DNA from: Ophiodon elongatus
Lineage: Eukaryota > Chordata > Actinopteri > Perciformes > Hexagrammidae
Length of the DNA: 64,000 nt
Reading direction: 5' to 3'
Assembly (NCBI GenBank): GCA_016806645.1
Contig: JACSYO010001600.1
Coordinates: 1,635,001 to 1,699,000, forward strand
The notes beneath the pieces are model-generated. The model ran no database searches. It saw only the letters and a program-made list of their open reading frames with translations, and was not told where the DNA came from. Below are positions 25,272 to 37,907 of the stretch, in pieces. Positions within the stretch are counted from its first letter, which is position 1, and each line of letters begins with the position of its first letter. The position numbers and the translations under genes were made by a program.

Positions 25272-26685
25272 TAGAAAATTGTATTATTAGGACTAGGAAT
25301 GATCCCAACTCACATCAGCACTTCATAGTTATTTATGAAATTGTGTTTTACAGACATTTAAAACCCTAAGCCAAGTTGATTATCTCAGTTCATTGTCCTA
25401 TTTGTTCCAGGTAAAACACAATTAAACACAAACAAGTATCACTTATATGACAAGGTCTAAAGATATGATCAAAGTTAAACTCCTACAAATTACACAACTT
25501 GCGTTTTATTTGCCTTTAGACTGTCACATTAAATGTTGCAAACAATCTTGTACGGTTTGGTTGTATTTTTGTACTTTGTAAGAAATCCTATTAAATGTGC
25601 ATGGGCCTTGGCACAATGACACATGCTAATTTAGGCACAGATTTAGTGCTGCCTTTGGTCTGCTGTCATAGACTGGGGGGTGTCTGTTTGCCATGTGCAC
25701 CTGGGCCACTTGGCCACAACATCAAAGATCATGTATGCATAACCAATATGTGGTGATACTGTGGTATGGATTACATTAGCATGTGTCCTCTTCACCTATA
25801 ATAATCCAAGAGAACCACTATATTGCATACAATGCTTCATTTTACTTTCATATTTACAATTAAGCAATTGTTGAATTTTAAACCAAACATCTTTATCCTA
25901 ATAATCTTAAGAGTTAATCTTAATTCAACATTTAAGGAAGTTGCTAGGTCTAAAATTAGGATCAAATATGTGGTAATCTAATAATTTTGGGGAAGTTGGG
26001 AGAAATTGTATGCTCTTAATTGTTTGATAAATACAGGTGAAGATTAGTAACAACTTTTTTTAATTCATTTTTTTTTATTTAAGTTATATTAAGTATAGTA
26101 GAAAATGGAAACCCACTAAGTAAAATTGCCCTCATTAACGTGAGTTTTCAGAATTGTGTTAGACTGATGGTGAAACAAGCCTTAAAGACATCCAACGTGA
26201 AAAGAACATTGAGTACATAAGACACCTTGAGACTGATACATGGTGAATGGACATTACAGGTATAAATAGAAAACAAATAGTCTCTTCCATGTGAAGTCCA
26301 CATCTCAAAAGTACAAGTTGGGTTTTAGATATGGTTGTTTAATCAGTCTGACAATTTTATGTTTGTTATCTGTTCAACTGTTTGTTCATTCCCACACTGG
26401 CTGCTGTGTTTCTAATTTACTGCTGATACATGATTGCAGTTACTCTGTCTGTTGCTGATGGAGAAAAATCTGTTGAGGTTTTCTGTACCGTTCAGGTCTT
26501 GGCATTTTAATAATTTGTGGATGATTCAGAGCATCGTTATACAAAAAGTTATCCTTGAATGTTGACGGGAACAGCTGGCTTGACGGAAGTGGGCTTCATA
26601 CCTGACCTTGCAACCAACTGTGCTGTTGATTGGATCTTTTTTTTTTTGTCTGACTGTTATTGTCCTTCTGTCCATTTGTTCTCAG

Positions 26686-26798
26686 GTTAACAGGATTCCA
26701 GCTGCCTTCACCCATTGTGAGTACAGGCTCCAGGCTCACACTGTGGCTACTGTCGGACTACGCCGTCAGTGGGCAGGGATTTAAAGCTGTCTATGAAG
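26686..26798 (+). CDS. csmd2: CSMD-family exon: C-terminal part of first CUB domain
   Basis: Joining this exon to the preceding one restores a split Arg codon (AG|G) and continues in frame as RLTGFQLPSPIVSTGSRLTL. It has 37 full codons and one leftover base. The acceptor is ttctcag ending at 26685 after a long T-rich tract; the donor gtaaca starts at 26799. Intron phases are 2 upstream and 1 downstream. The ending SDYAVSGQGFKAVYE is the typical last strand of a CUB domain, and the Asp in SDYA (residue 24 of the exon) is a candidate third calcium ligand. There are no cysteines, as expected for CSMD CUBs, which lack the second CUB disulfide. Length is 113 bases, so skipping this exon alone would shift the frame; together with the previous exon it makes 330 bases, one whole in-frame CUB module. 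An ATG at 26660 opens a reading frame running into the exon, but that part is intron. Confidence 0.93.
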
Positions 26799-26908
26799 GT
26801 AACACAACTTGTTTATTTTTCAGCCAAATGATCATGTTGTGACATATTTTCCTTCGGCTAAAAGCAGAATGTGATGAATGTATGCTCAATCTCAAATTAC
26901 TTGTCAAA

Positions 26909-26938
26909 AATGCCACGTCTCCTCTGAGACGTGGCATT
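26909..26938. repeat. 13-bp perfect hairpin 110 bases downstream of a CSMD donor site
   Basis: aatgccacgtctc and gagacgtggcatt form a perfect stem with a four-base loop (ctct). A second short palindrome, gagtctgagactc, follows directly. The stem is half G/C in an AT-rich setting. Confidence 0.8.
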
Positions 26939-29177
26939 GAGTCTGAGACTCAATTGATTTCTACATTGCACTCATGTAAGTAATTTATGCCAATACATTT
27001 TCAACCACTCTTAAGTGGCCTCTGTTAGTGTTGACTGTTAGAGTTGCAAAGGTTAATGAGAAAAGGCTTCAGAGCTACTGAGCAAAATCTCTCAAATTTC
27101 TAAACAAATGGAAGAAAACAAAGTGAGGAGGAGAGAATACGGTGTATACCGTGACTCATGTTGCATTAGAAAAGTAGCTAGTGTGCACTGAACTAATTCA
27201 GACGATTTAATTGAAAGCCATTATATCCAGCTAGGTTATCGTCTCTCCCTTCACATGCCAGGACTGGGACCTTTATCATGGTGACATGGAATGCTTTATG
27301 ACCCATGGCGGGATGATATTAATGATGGCACTCATCAAACCCACGCAGGAGGAAAGACGAGCTTAGGGAGGGGAAGGAGATACAAGGGAGTGACTAATTA
27401 GGCTAATTACCTGACAGGAGTTTGTCAGTCTTTTTGAGATATCGTGAATGTGGGGAATGGGGATGTGGCTCGATGAAGTCACATCAAGCGACTCGGGAGG
27501 CCTAAGACCACATTGCGTGACTAGATAAAACCACAGACAGAAGAGCAAAGAGACTGTTTGTTAACTCTAAAGGGAGGCAATTGGGGCATCGTGCCTTTCT
27601 TTCTCACCAGTGGAAACAAAACTGTCATACTTGTCTAGCTTCTGACCTTGGATGATGTAACTGTCTCTTGCTTCAAATATGTTTGCAAAAACTTTTAAAA
27701 AACTGGTAACTATATTAAATAACACTGTGAATGATCATGTTGGTAGTTTGAAAACTTTTACTACTTTGGGCTACGGCTTTAGTTTTCTTTTTTTGTGCTA
27801 CATGCAGTTATACACTCTCATTCATACACTGTGCAGTCACACATACTTCAAGCATGAAGCTAAGTGAAAAATTATAATGTAAATCTTTACTCTTGCAGTG
27901 ACTTTGGTATCATAGAGACTGTTTCAGGGATATCAAGCCTGTTGAGCACCAGGGGAAATGAGTGCAAAGCCATAATTACCTGTCACCCACCTTAATGACA
28001 CTAGTGAGACCAACTGCAATGCATGGGAAAAGAGAGAGGCCCCGTGGTACGGACATGTGCTGCTGCCCTGTAGGTTTGAATTAATGTTAATTGGAGAGTG
28101 AGAGGTACAGGAGAAATTACTCAATGTAACTGAATGGATGGAAGACCACCCATAGCTGACATTTAATACATTGTATAGAGTATGCATACATGCACCACAT
28201 TACTTATTCTTCAGATGAGTTGAAACTGCTTTCATTTTATACTTCCCTTTATTCTTTTGTTTATATTTAAATCTGCTCTTCCTTTGAACCTCTTTGGTAA
28301 TTTTCTCATGCCCCACATGGGTTTTGGGACTTCTCTGTGTCACTGGAATCCCACTAGGGCTCCCTGGCACAAACGCCAGAGATAATGAATCTTGACCCCG
28401 TGGCTATTGGTTGGACATAGTTTACTGATTAAAATCAACACAATGCTTAAAATCAACTAGATGGTAAGAAAAGCCAAGGTAAACAAACAAACAAAAAATA
28501 CATTCTGTGTATATTTCATGCTGGCCAAAGCAAAACAAATACACCCCTAAAGCCTTTTTCTATGATGTCGGAAACATTTAGGGAGATGAAATTAGATTTA
28601 AAGTTTCAATTTAAAATGTCCCTTGTTAGTTTCCAGAATATATCTTTTATTCTGCCTTGTTTTGGCGGCCTCATGCCTACTTTCAGTTGGAGAATGGGGA
28701 TGTTTCAAATAACTTTTCTGGTATTAAATGACCCAGGAAGTTTAGAAACACCAGGAAGACGTTGCAGAAGCTGACACACTGCTTTGTGCTGCTTTGTTTG
28801 AAGTCAGTTTGACCAGAAACCACTGGCATAGAGCCACTGTTCTGCTTTGATTGGATTAGTTCACAGTTAGAAATAGTGCAGAGTGGTCGGCAGGGGACAA
28901 GTTTGAAAGCAAGCAACAACCATAATCAGAGATTCCACTGTGTATCATCTCAAGAACTTACTCAGGGTGGCAATTTTAAAGTGTGCTTATGTAGAAACTG
29001 ACATTGTCCTGTATTAACCCCTTCTGTAATTTCTACTTTTTAAAGCAGATTGTTGCACTTAATTTGAACCAAAGATACTCATAAATAAATAACTTGGCAC
29101 ATGGCCAGTCTTTTTCCTCTATCTCTGTTCAAGTCACCCTTTTTATAGCAGTAAAATGTGATGGACACCCACAAGAC

Positions 29178-30262
29178 TAGGGGTGACTGGAGATTAACAG
29201 TTTTTTGCCGTAACTATGGTTATATAACGTAAAATTGTCACAACCGTAAGCATTTAAATCAATATCTATGGTGTCCTATAGTGTCTGCTTTTTTGTCCTG
29301 TTAAAATGAATCTTGCGAGACACGTTGTTTGTGTGTGCAGTGAAATCTCCTCCCTTGTGAGTCACAAAACTTGTGTATGTGTGTGCACTGGTTCGTTTTG
29401 TGTGTCTGAGAGTCCTGTCGCAAGAGCTGTAAAGAATGGCAGAGGGAAGCAACATTACAGCCTTATATCTGCCAAAAAAGTGCCTTAAATAGTTAGTATT
29501 TCAGCATTTTGGATACAGAAAATGACCAAAGTGTCATGCGAACTGCAGATAGATTACACAGTTTAACCATCATATTGTGAAAAAAGTTTTACTACTGATC
29601 GTTATCCGCCTATATTTACCAAACATTTGCGATGTGGAGCTCCGCATTAAATCTTCCTAGTTGCCGATCCCTGATAATGCCAAATTGTAAAATTGGCAGG
29701 AGGAGAGCTAGTTAACATTAGCAGCAACAGCTGTTGTTCTAATGTAGAGAGGTTCTATTTAGTTACATCATGGTGCGTTCATGCTCCAATCAGTAACAAT
29801 TTGAATTGGACGAAGGTAAATTGTTACATCATCATCATAATGTGTTCAAATATAATCTTGTAAAATGTAGTTTTGGTGAAAAACTTGAATCTACAGTTGT
29901 TTGAAGGAGATATTGTAACAGCAAAATAAAATAGAATAAAAAGGAATTATGATCTGTTTAACTTCACACTAGTGTTAACAGTTTATAATACACATTAAAA
30001 ATGGTCAATGCCAAGATCAATAAAAATAATAATGTGTATTTACTAATCATTTGAATAGTGTGTTTTTGTGCAAATAACCACTACTACTTGATGGATTAAA
30101 CAAAGCATAAATAAATAGTTGATGATGATAATCCATATTTTAGTTTCTTTAGCTCTTTGCCTGCTTGACATATTCTGATCAATAATCGTAAAACCCTGAA
30201 ACTGTGATATATTCCCTCTGACAATAATCATGATGTCAAATATTCATATCATGACATCCCTA
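29178..30262. mobile_element. Possible degraded hAT-like element
   Basis: The left end taggggtgac and the right end (reverse complement tagggatgtcatgat) resemble the short ends of common fish hAT-type repeats. The flanking octamers cacaagac and caaaagag agree at six of eight bases, suggestive of an old target duplication. The interior shows no transposase. The ends share only about ten bases, so this is weak. Confidence 0.25.
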
Positions 30263-30908
30263 CAAAAGAGCATATGCAAATGTCATTTTACATTATCTCA
30301 TTTTATCATCTGACAGAAAGCAAAGTACTGCCTGTCGATAGCTCATATAGCCTATAACTACGGTCCCTAATGAACCAGGTTAAACCATAACCAGCCTGTC
30401 AAGCGACTTCATTTGCGTCTTTGTTGATATTTAGATATTTTTAATGCTATTTGTTGGCAAATAATCTCCACTGTCAGGTTTTGTTGCTTTCTCCCAACAC
30501 AAAACAGTTCTGGAAAATGGAGCGTGTTATGTTTACTTCAGGGGAAGTGAAGAAGGCCAGCAGTGTGTGTGTGTGGGCCTTTCCCAGAATGCAGATTGGT
30601 TGTGTCACAGATGTGGTGCAGCTGTGTTATGTCTCCGCTATGGTTCCAATAAAAGTGTAACAGAAATAAGCACCAAGATGTTTCGTTTTGCACATTTTGA
30701 AACCTCAGTTTGCATCTGTTTGGAATTCAATTATATACATGCCACACAGTAGTATTAGTTAGTATACATTTATGTAGTACAGGGGACATTCCGGGTTTCT
30801 CATTTAAAAACAGTGTGTGGGACCCATACTAAAAGTTAACGGCACAAAAGCCGAAAATGGTGTGCACCAAAAGAAAAAATCTGACGCAAACCTGCATGAA
30901 TATATAAA

Positions 30909-30910
30909 CA

Positions 30911-30954
<44 letters not shown>

Positions 30955-30960
30955 CACACA
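30909..30960. repeat. (CGCA)n tetranucleotide microsatellite
   Basis: About twelve cgca units ending in a short CA run. It is CpG-rich within AT-rich sequence. Confidence 0.95.
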
Positions 30961-33900
30961 TACCTTTTACAATTGAAAGATGCTTATGGAATAGTAATGT
31001 TTCACTAGCACAAGCACAAATCAAACTGCTGCTTTCAATGTTTATGATAAAGTGGATCAACGATTAATGTTTAATATGAAAGGAATTCTTCACCCACAAA
31101 ATGAGCATTTGTTAATCCCTGCGTGTTAAAAAAATAAAATAAAAAATTCAATCAAAAATATGTTAACAAATGCTCACACAGCTTGTACAGTGTAATTTTA
31201 GTCTCTTTCATTGAGTCATTGATATAGCTTTGCTGTTGTGACACCTGGACCCTAATTAGGATTTTATTTTATTTCAATTCATCAAGGATTACTCTTTTTT
31301 ATCTCCGATTCTCCGTTCAACATGGAGGCCTGTGTTATGATACAGTGTAAGTCATTTTATTTTATTACAACCTAACACCTGCAAGACAAAGTTTTCTTCA
31401 AGAATTAAAAGTTTGAAGTGTTGAGTAATTGACATGCAAATGGTCATTTTGAGGGTGAAGTATTTCTTTTAAGTGAAATAAAATTTGTGAGAAGCATCAT
31501 TATTCAATCTGATATCAATTCACCACCTCACTCTGTGTCGCCAATTTACCGTGTATCCAAACGTTTTTGCACAGGTGCGCACATTCTCTTGTCAAATTTG
31601 TTTTTATAGAACACAACTGTTTCTTGCGAAGTGGAGTATGTCTCTCTCAGGTCCCGTTTTGTGCGTACACAATGGTTAGAAAGATTGTTTCTCAATTTGG
31701 ATCATGCTCCTTTTGTACTATGCTAATGTTTAATAACATAACTCCTGTCCTATCTTTAGCTGTCGTTGTGCTTGGTCATGTCATACGACCCACTCCCTAG
31801 CCAATGATGTCAACTGCTGTTCTTGGCCTTGTAATAGAGTGGTTGTTCTTCGCTGTTGTGGAAGAGGATCAATGTAGCCTTGATTATGTTCTTTTGCACA
31901 TATGCACATACGTTTGTTTGTGTGCCTTAGTGTGTCTTTGTGTAGACGTCACTGATTATGTGTGTGAGGCTTTTACTCACTGGTTGTCCTTCCATTTTCT
32001 CAAATGGGATAAGTGTCTTTTTTTCTTAGCCTGATTGACTTTTCTCAGCCCAGCGTTTGGCAGTAAAGCCTCAGTATTCTACATCCTATTTGTATTTGGA
32101 CTGTGCTTACCATCCACCATTTTGGTGCGAGCCCATCTTGTCTATATTAGATATCTGTTCAGCCAATACTGCAATAACCCTAAGTGCTACACAGTCCATC
32201 TCCCCAACACACTGCGTAATGGCTGAGACCACTCTGGAATCTCTCCCCTATCATCACCATGGCAACCACCAGACTCCTTGATCCTGTCTTATTCTATTCT
32301 TTCTCTTCTTCATCTCTTTGCGAACTCTTTATTCATGCTTAATCTGTAGCTATGGAGAAGGAGGCTAATGGAGGCAAAGGGAATTAGAAACATTTGCAAA
32401 GCCTCTGAAAATATCTACTGGGAATAGTAGAAAATTCTTATCTCTCCATGTCTTACTGCATTCCTTGCGCTCCATCTTTGCCTGTTTTCTCACCATCTTT
32501 TTTCCTCTCCTTTCTTTCTCGTCTTCTCCCTTTTTGTCTGCTCTACTGAGAATATCAACCTGCCTGGCCCCCATATTTTGTTGCCTCTTCCCTAATGCAA
32601 TCGTTTGTTCTCTCTCTCTCTCTCTTGAATGTTAAAGTACCATGATGTTTCTCTTCCGTCTGTGTCTTAGTTGCATATTCTATGCGCCTACCAACTGGGT
32701 CAGCCAAAAAAAAAAAGAAAAAACACAGCCAGCCCTGCCGCACGACTGACAAAGCCTGCCTCCTCAGCATTAAGTCCCTGCAGGTGTCTAAAATAGGAAG
32801 AAATGGCATGCACATAATAGTTCACGAAGTAATTTAGTATTCTTTGTTTTGCGTGTTTTCTTATCTCCATCTTTGGATACATTACGTAGGATCTGCATCT
32901 GAGTCTGAATTATGAATACATTTGGGCAATCTGATGGTAGTATTGCATAATGAAGAAGGGCGCTTTAAAATGTAAAATCTAAATATATTGTTAATCTGTC
33001 AATTGATGGATATATGAAGGGTTTGGTGTAACAATTAGTCATAATAAGCAATCACATGGTTTTTTTTTCTGAAAGTGAGTAAAGGAGAAGCAGAGGGAGT
33101 CCTTCCAGCCACACAGCCTTCTCCTTCTGCATCCATCAGAGCTGATCTACAATAGCGTCTCTATCTACTCCCTCTCGACCACCCCTGGCCCCCCCTCTCT
33201 CCCTCCTTCCTATTAGCATTAGAGAGGAAGGTGGGGGCAGAGTAGATGAGGGTGATGAGAAAGTAGTGAAGCATGAGTGAGTCTTGTGCCTAATTGAAAA
33301 ATGAGGCTCGTCCCCTTAAGTCAGGGAGTTGGCCAAATGAAAGTGTGATGACAGAGGCGAAAAGACGAGTATAGACCTGGATCAAATCCTACAACCATAA
33401 TGTTCTATTTCCCCTACACAGGGACCAATACATATTTTACTAGGGCTACATCATGGCCATGTGTTTTTTGCATCTGCCATTTAAAGGGAGGGGTTGCTGA
33501 GGTTTTATAACCTGCTGAGCTCCTATGTGTTACTTTCCTTGGATGTTGTTTGCTGCTCGCTCTGGTAAAATTGGCTTTGATTAGGAGAGATGCACAACAG
33601 TAATTGTTTGCCGAAGAGCAATTTACATGGATTGTTTGAATGATTTTGATTAGATATCCAGCATCATTCAGTATCAATATTATATTCCTGTCTTTTCTCT
33701 ATTGATGTATTAAGCCGTCTCACAATATTAGCAATGCAGTCTGCTATTACGAGATTACTTTTTGGCTACAAACAACAGTCCACTTGTTTGATTAAATGAA
33801 CTGTAGCTTCCAGTATGAACAATCAATCCTCGAGCAAGAAGAAAACAAATGACAAAAAACATAAAGAACATGCCTGTAACATATGTAAACAAATGAATGT

Positions 33901-34430
33901 ACCTAAAGTCAAAAAAGGTTCAGTTCAGCTGCTAATGTCTTTTTTGAATTTTGTACACACTTGTGTGTCCCTGTTTGCGTCAAACAACAAGTAATTCCAT
34001 TTACAGTCTGCATGGAATGGATGCATTGCTCCATTGTCCCATGTTTTTCTCTCTCTAGCTGTTATGGAGCTCTTGCTTTGTCAATAAGCAGTTGTTTATG
34101 ATGAAGTTGGTGCTACTAGAGGTTTAGCACACAACTGCAGCGTATTGCTGTTACTGCTAACTATCACAGTTATGTCAAAACATAAGCACAGGTTCAGCAG
34201 AAAGAAATTAACATTAACGTACGGTTGTCTAATGGTATATTTGTAAGTGTGGACCAAAACAGAATGTTGGACTTTCTTTTCATTTACTATTTAGGGAAGT
34301 TTACAGTTATGTACTTAAAATATGTAAATATTAAATGGTACTCGCTGGAACTTGTGGAACTAAGGAGCAATGCATTGCCTTATGGGTCTGAGTGACGTTG
34401 TCTGTTGTGTATTCTATTACTGCTCCTTAG

Positions 34431-34495
34431 TGTAAAGCAACTTGGAGTTCTTTCAAAGCCTAATACAAATCTCATTTATTATTATTATAATTATT
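34431..34495 (+). repeat. LINE/SINE 3'-tail-like fragment
   Basis: tgtaaagcaacttggagttc, then tttcaaagcctaatacaaat and a (att)n tail, resemble the conserved 3' tails of fish L2/CR1-type retroelements as I remember them. No LINE coding sequence is attached, so a 5'-truncated copy is likely. Confidence 0.45.
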
Positions 34496-34616
34496 TTGTT
34501 GCCATGACATCTTAAAACCAGAAACCTTGTGTGTGGCTAATGTTAAATGTCTAATTACACAAAGTTATGCAATACTTAGATGACAATAGCCACAATGGGA
34601 AATATAATATATTAAT

Positions 34617-34715
34617 TAGGGATGCACCAATAAGACTTTTTTTCAGAACAAGTGCAAGTACTTACACTTGAGTACTTGCCGATACTGAGTACCCATATTT
34701 GTACTTAATAAGAAC
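34617..34715. mobile_element. hAT-like transposon end fragment
   Basis: tagggatgcaccaataagac followed by repeats of acttgagtacttgccgatac resembles fish hAT-type non-autonomous elements starting agggatgcaccgat. I found no matching opposite end, so it appears truncated. Confidence 0.4.
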
Positions 34716-35336
34716 ATTACAGTTTTACAAACAATTTGAAAGCATGGTTTAATTTCATCAGACGTTAATCACTCTCTAGCTGTAACAAATTAAATATACA
34801 CTACAATGCTGTTGCTAACATTTCAACACAAAACATTTAGCTTCAATTTCCCTTAAATATCTCATGGTAACTTGCTGATGTTGAGTTTAATGGCTTTGAT
34901 GGAGAATAATTGAGTATAAATTGACAATTAAACTTTAGATTATTACATGTAATTTAAACAGTGCTTTATCACTGTTTAGTACAGGGATTTCTGTATACAG
35001 AGCTGCGGCTATTTTATTAAACATAAATAAATCAAAAGTAGTAGCTTTCCCCAGTTCAGTACATTATTCATGGCAAATATATGGGCTTAACTTGCTTTAC
35101 GGTATGTGAGTGTGCTCTGGCAGAAGGTCAGAGACCGGGGAAGGCCACAGACAGTTTAAATGTCAACATGGTTTCAAACTGCTGGCGGCCACGTTAGGCA
35201 TGGAGTTTGTTATGATGCTCTACACATATTGTAGAATAGATCCTGTGGAATATCATCTATAATAGAATAAATATGTTTAAAAGCTATCTCCGACAAGCTT
35301 TGATATCATTTTCAGCTCAAACATCGCTGACTGCTG

Positions 35337-35410
35337 ACTATAATTCTTTCCGGTTTAAATACCTTGACTGCTCTCTGGGCTGGGCCGGTTATGAATGCAT
35401 TTTATATGGT
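35337..35410. repeat. Local duplication, copy 1
   Basis: A roughly 74-base segment containing ccttgactgctctctgggct is repeated about 720 bases downstream with a few substitutions and two single-base indels. This copy is followed directly by a long (TG)n tract. Confidence 0.8.
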
Positions 35411-35413
<3 letters not shown>

Positions 35414-35460
<47 letters not shown>

Positions 35461-35505
35461 GCGCGTGTGCGCGCGCGCACGTGCATGTGTGTGTGTGTGC
35501 GTGTT
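35414..35505. repeat. (TG)n tract with GC-alternating core
   Basis: About 90 bases of strictly or nearly alternating purine/pyrimidine, including gcgcgtgtgcgcgcgcgcac. It directly follows duplication copy 1. Confidence 0.95.
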
Positions 35506-36055
35506 TGAGAGTAGTTACCTTCTTATCTAACATTGGACTTTGGCACTGTAATACATTCACCAACTGGGGACTCCTTAGTTAACAGGCGACATTTTGGAAG
35601 TCCCTTCTTGGTCATGCTCTAAATTATGCTAAAACAATGTCTGAAACCATCTGGTGATTTTTTTTTTTCATTTTAGATAAGAGGCGTGTGAGTGTTTAAA
35701 TCAGTGCTCAGCACTGCTCCTGCTGGCTGGACGACTCACTCACATACGTCCTCGTTAACTCTCCATTGTGTGAGTAGTTTGCAGCCCCAGGTCCTTTTTT
35801 TTCAAGACTGAAAAAACAGGCTACTTAGTGAAGAAACCAGTTTCTTGCAACATGATTTGTTATTATTTTTTTGTGACAAAACATTACGGCTCAGTTTAGT
35901 GGATATCTTAAGTTCAAGCTTGACACTGTATTAAAGTAAACAGTAGGGAAATAACATATATTTTGGAATCTAAAAAGGGTAAGAAAATGAGAAAAACAAC
36001 CAGGACAAAATAAATAAATAAATCTGACAGACTTGATATCACTGCCTATTGCTTA

Positions 36056-36126
36056 CTGTAATTCTTTCTGGTTTAACACCTTGACTGCTCTCTGGGCTGG
36101 GAAGGTTTTGATGCATTTTATTTGGT
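36056..36126. repeat. Local duplication, copy 2
   Basis: This segment matches 35337-35410, including ccttgactgctctctgggct and gatgcattttat. It is followed by only five or six TG units instead of the long tract seen after copy 1. Confidence 0.8.
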
Positions 36127-37787
36127 GTGTGTGTATAATTCACATATGCACAGCAATCTATCCTCAGCTGTGAAGACAAAGAGGCTGATGCCTCTGCATA
36201 CTAGCCCGTTTTTCTGTCTATTTTTCACACATTGTAGCACTTTTTTCAAACTTAGGTTTGCTTTATTACATCAACTTGAAATTTGGAATGGATTATTGCT
36301 GATGTTTGGACAGAGGGTGTGATAATATAAAATAATTTAAACAAATTAGCAATTTTTTTCGGTAGACAACTCATCGAGCCTCTAATAATGCTGAGTTTGA
36401 AAGGGATAACCAAAAGGGGTTGGAAATAAGTATTTCACATTTCAGCATTATCATAAAATGAATCCCAAGACAAACATTGTATTATTAATTCCACTTTTTT
36501 CAGGGATAACTGAACGTATGCTCACTGTAGATTACAAGTTATCTCTGCTTCGTCCATTCATGACATCCTCTATCTAACTGCTGAGGACATTAACAAATCA
36601 AATCTGTTTGCAACAAGTATTTATATTTTCTGTTTTTACACTTTACAAAAGAGCTGTCAATTTTTGTATTGAGTGTACAGGCTTTGCATAATAAATGCTT
36701 ATTTATTTGTCCATTTGATTGGTCCTTTATCTCTGGTCATAAAGTGTACGTTATATCTTATATCCACATAAGAAAAGACAATAGACCGTGAGCCCACTGT
36801 ACATACCAGGAACCGTGTCACTGGAACAACCATGTAATTCAGCTATCATTTATATGATGCACTCGAACTGTCTGCCATGTAAAGGGTCTATGACAGTGAG
36901 TAAGTGTTTTTTGCCAGGTAATACCGAATGGCAGAACATGAATGAGTAATGATCATTAACTCTCCCAACTCTTCTGTTTGTATTGTACATGCCAACCATG
37001 TAAGTGTTTGATAGAGCCTTGAACAGAAACCTACGGTTAGAAATTAGGGCCATGTAGCCTAGATGCCTCCAGACTTGGCCACAGTTCAGTTTTGTGTTTG
37101 CAGGCATATTAAGACTCAGTTTTTGTTTACTGATATCAGCCCTCCCACAAGTAGTGACTCACCACTGTGTTTTCCATCATCATATGGGTGAAAACCTCAC
37201 TTAGCCTTTCTGCAAATAAAACAAAACAGTTTTCTTCTGTGCATTTGTGTGTCGTCAGTGACCAACCAGGTCTGGTAAATCTTGATTCTGTATTTTGTTG
37301 CATTATACGAGGCAAAGCTGTATGAATGATGACTATAGCGTGCTCACCAGTAGAGCCTAGAGATTGAAAAAGTCCGGTTTTCAGCTGATCATGACCGGCA
37401 GAACAGTTTTGTATTTCTGATTTTTGTGTCACGTGTACACGTGTGCCACCGGAGCATGATAGTTTTATGCCGGCACACAGCAGCAGAGAACGCACATACC
37501 TGTGTTGGGGAGTGAAGGAGATAAAGTAAGATTATTGAAAATATTTTTTTTCACAACTGCAAGTCCAAAATAAGTCGATTCAGTTTTTTAAAAGTCTGAC
37601 CGGCCTTTTAGGATTTTTGTTGATTTAGATTTTCTTTCTTAGAACTATGATTGACAGCATGGCTCCAGACTAACTTCTTTCACTTCAATCCCAAAAAATA
37701 ATTGTCACCATCCAGAAGTTAGAGTAAACCGTGAAAAAATTGAAAGATTATCCTTTTACTTTGTCCTTTTATTTTATTTTATTATTA

Positions 37788-37907
37788 GTGGTTAGCGCAG
37801 TCGCCTCACAACAAGAGGGGCTTGGAAACCCGGGCTGACCTGCCCCTATGTGTGGAGTTTGCATGTTCTCCCTGCATCAGCATTGTTTTCTCCGGGTTCT
37901 CCGGGAG
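37788..37907 (+). mobile_element. tRNA-derived SINE-like fragment
   Basis: gtggttagcgcagtcgcctc resembles a tRNA A-box region, and tgtggagtttgcatgttctc with ttctccgggttctccggg matches a body I remember from dispersed vertebrate and fish SINE-type repeats. The B-box area (cttggaaacccggg) is degraded. It is not a functional tRNA. Confidence 0.55.

Larger units (their letters stand above)
9118..26685 (+). other. 17.6 kb phase-2 intron within the first CUB domain
   Basis: The intron is bounded by donor gtagag and acceptor ttctcag, and splitting an Arg codon confirms its ends. Contents are many dinucleotide repeats, pyrimidine-rich tracts (10.9, 19.1 and 23.4-23.9 kb), a C-run at 21461, a GC-richer stretch at 13740-14060 and a small transposon at 25 kb. 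No additional exon or convincing antisense gene was seen. Confidence 0.85.
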
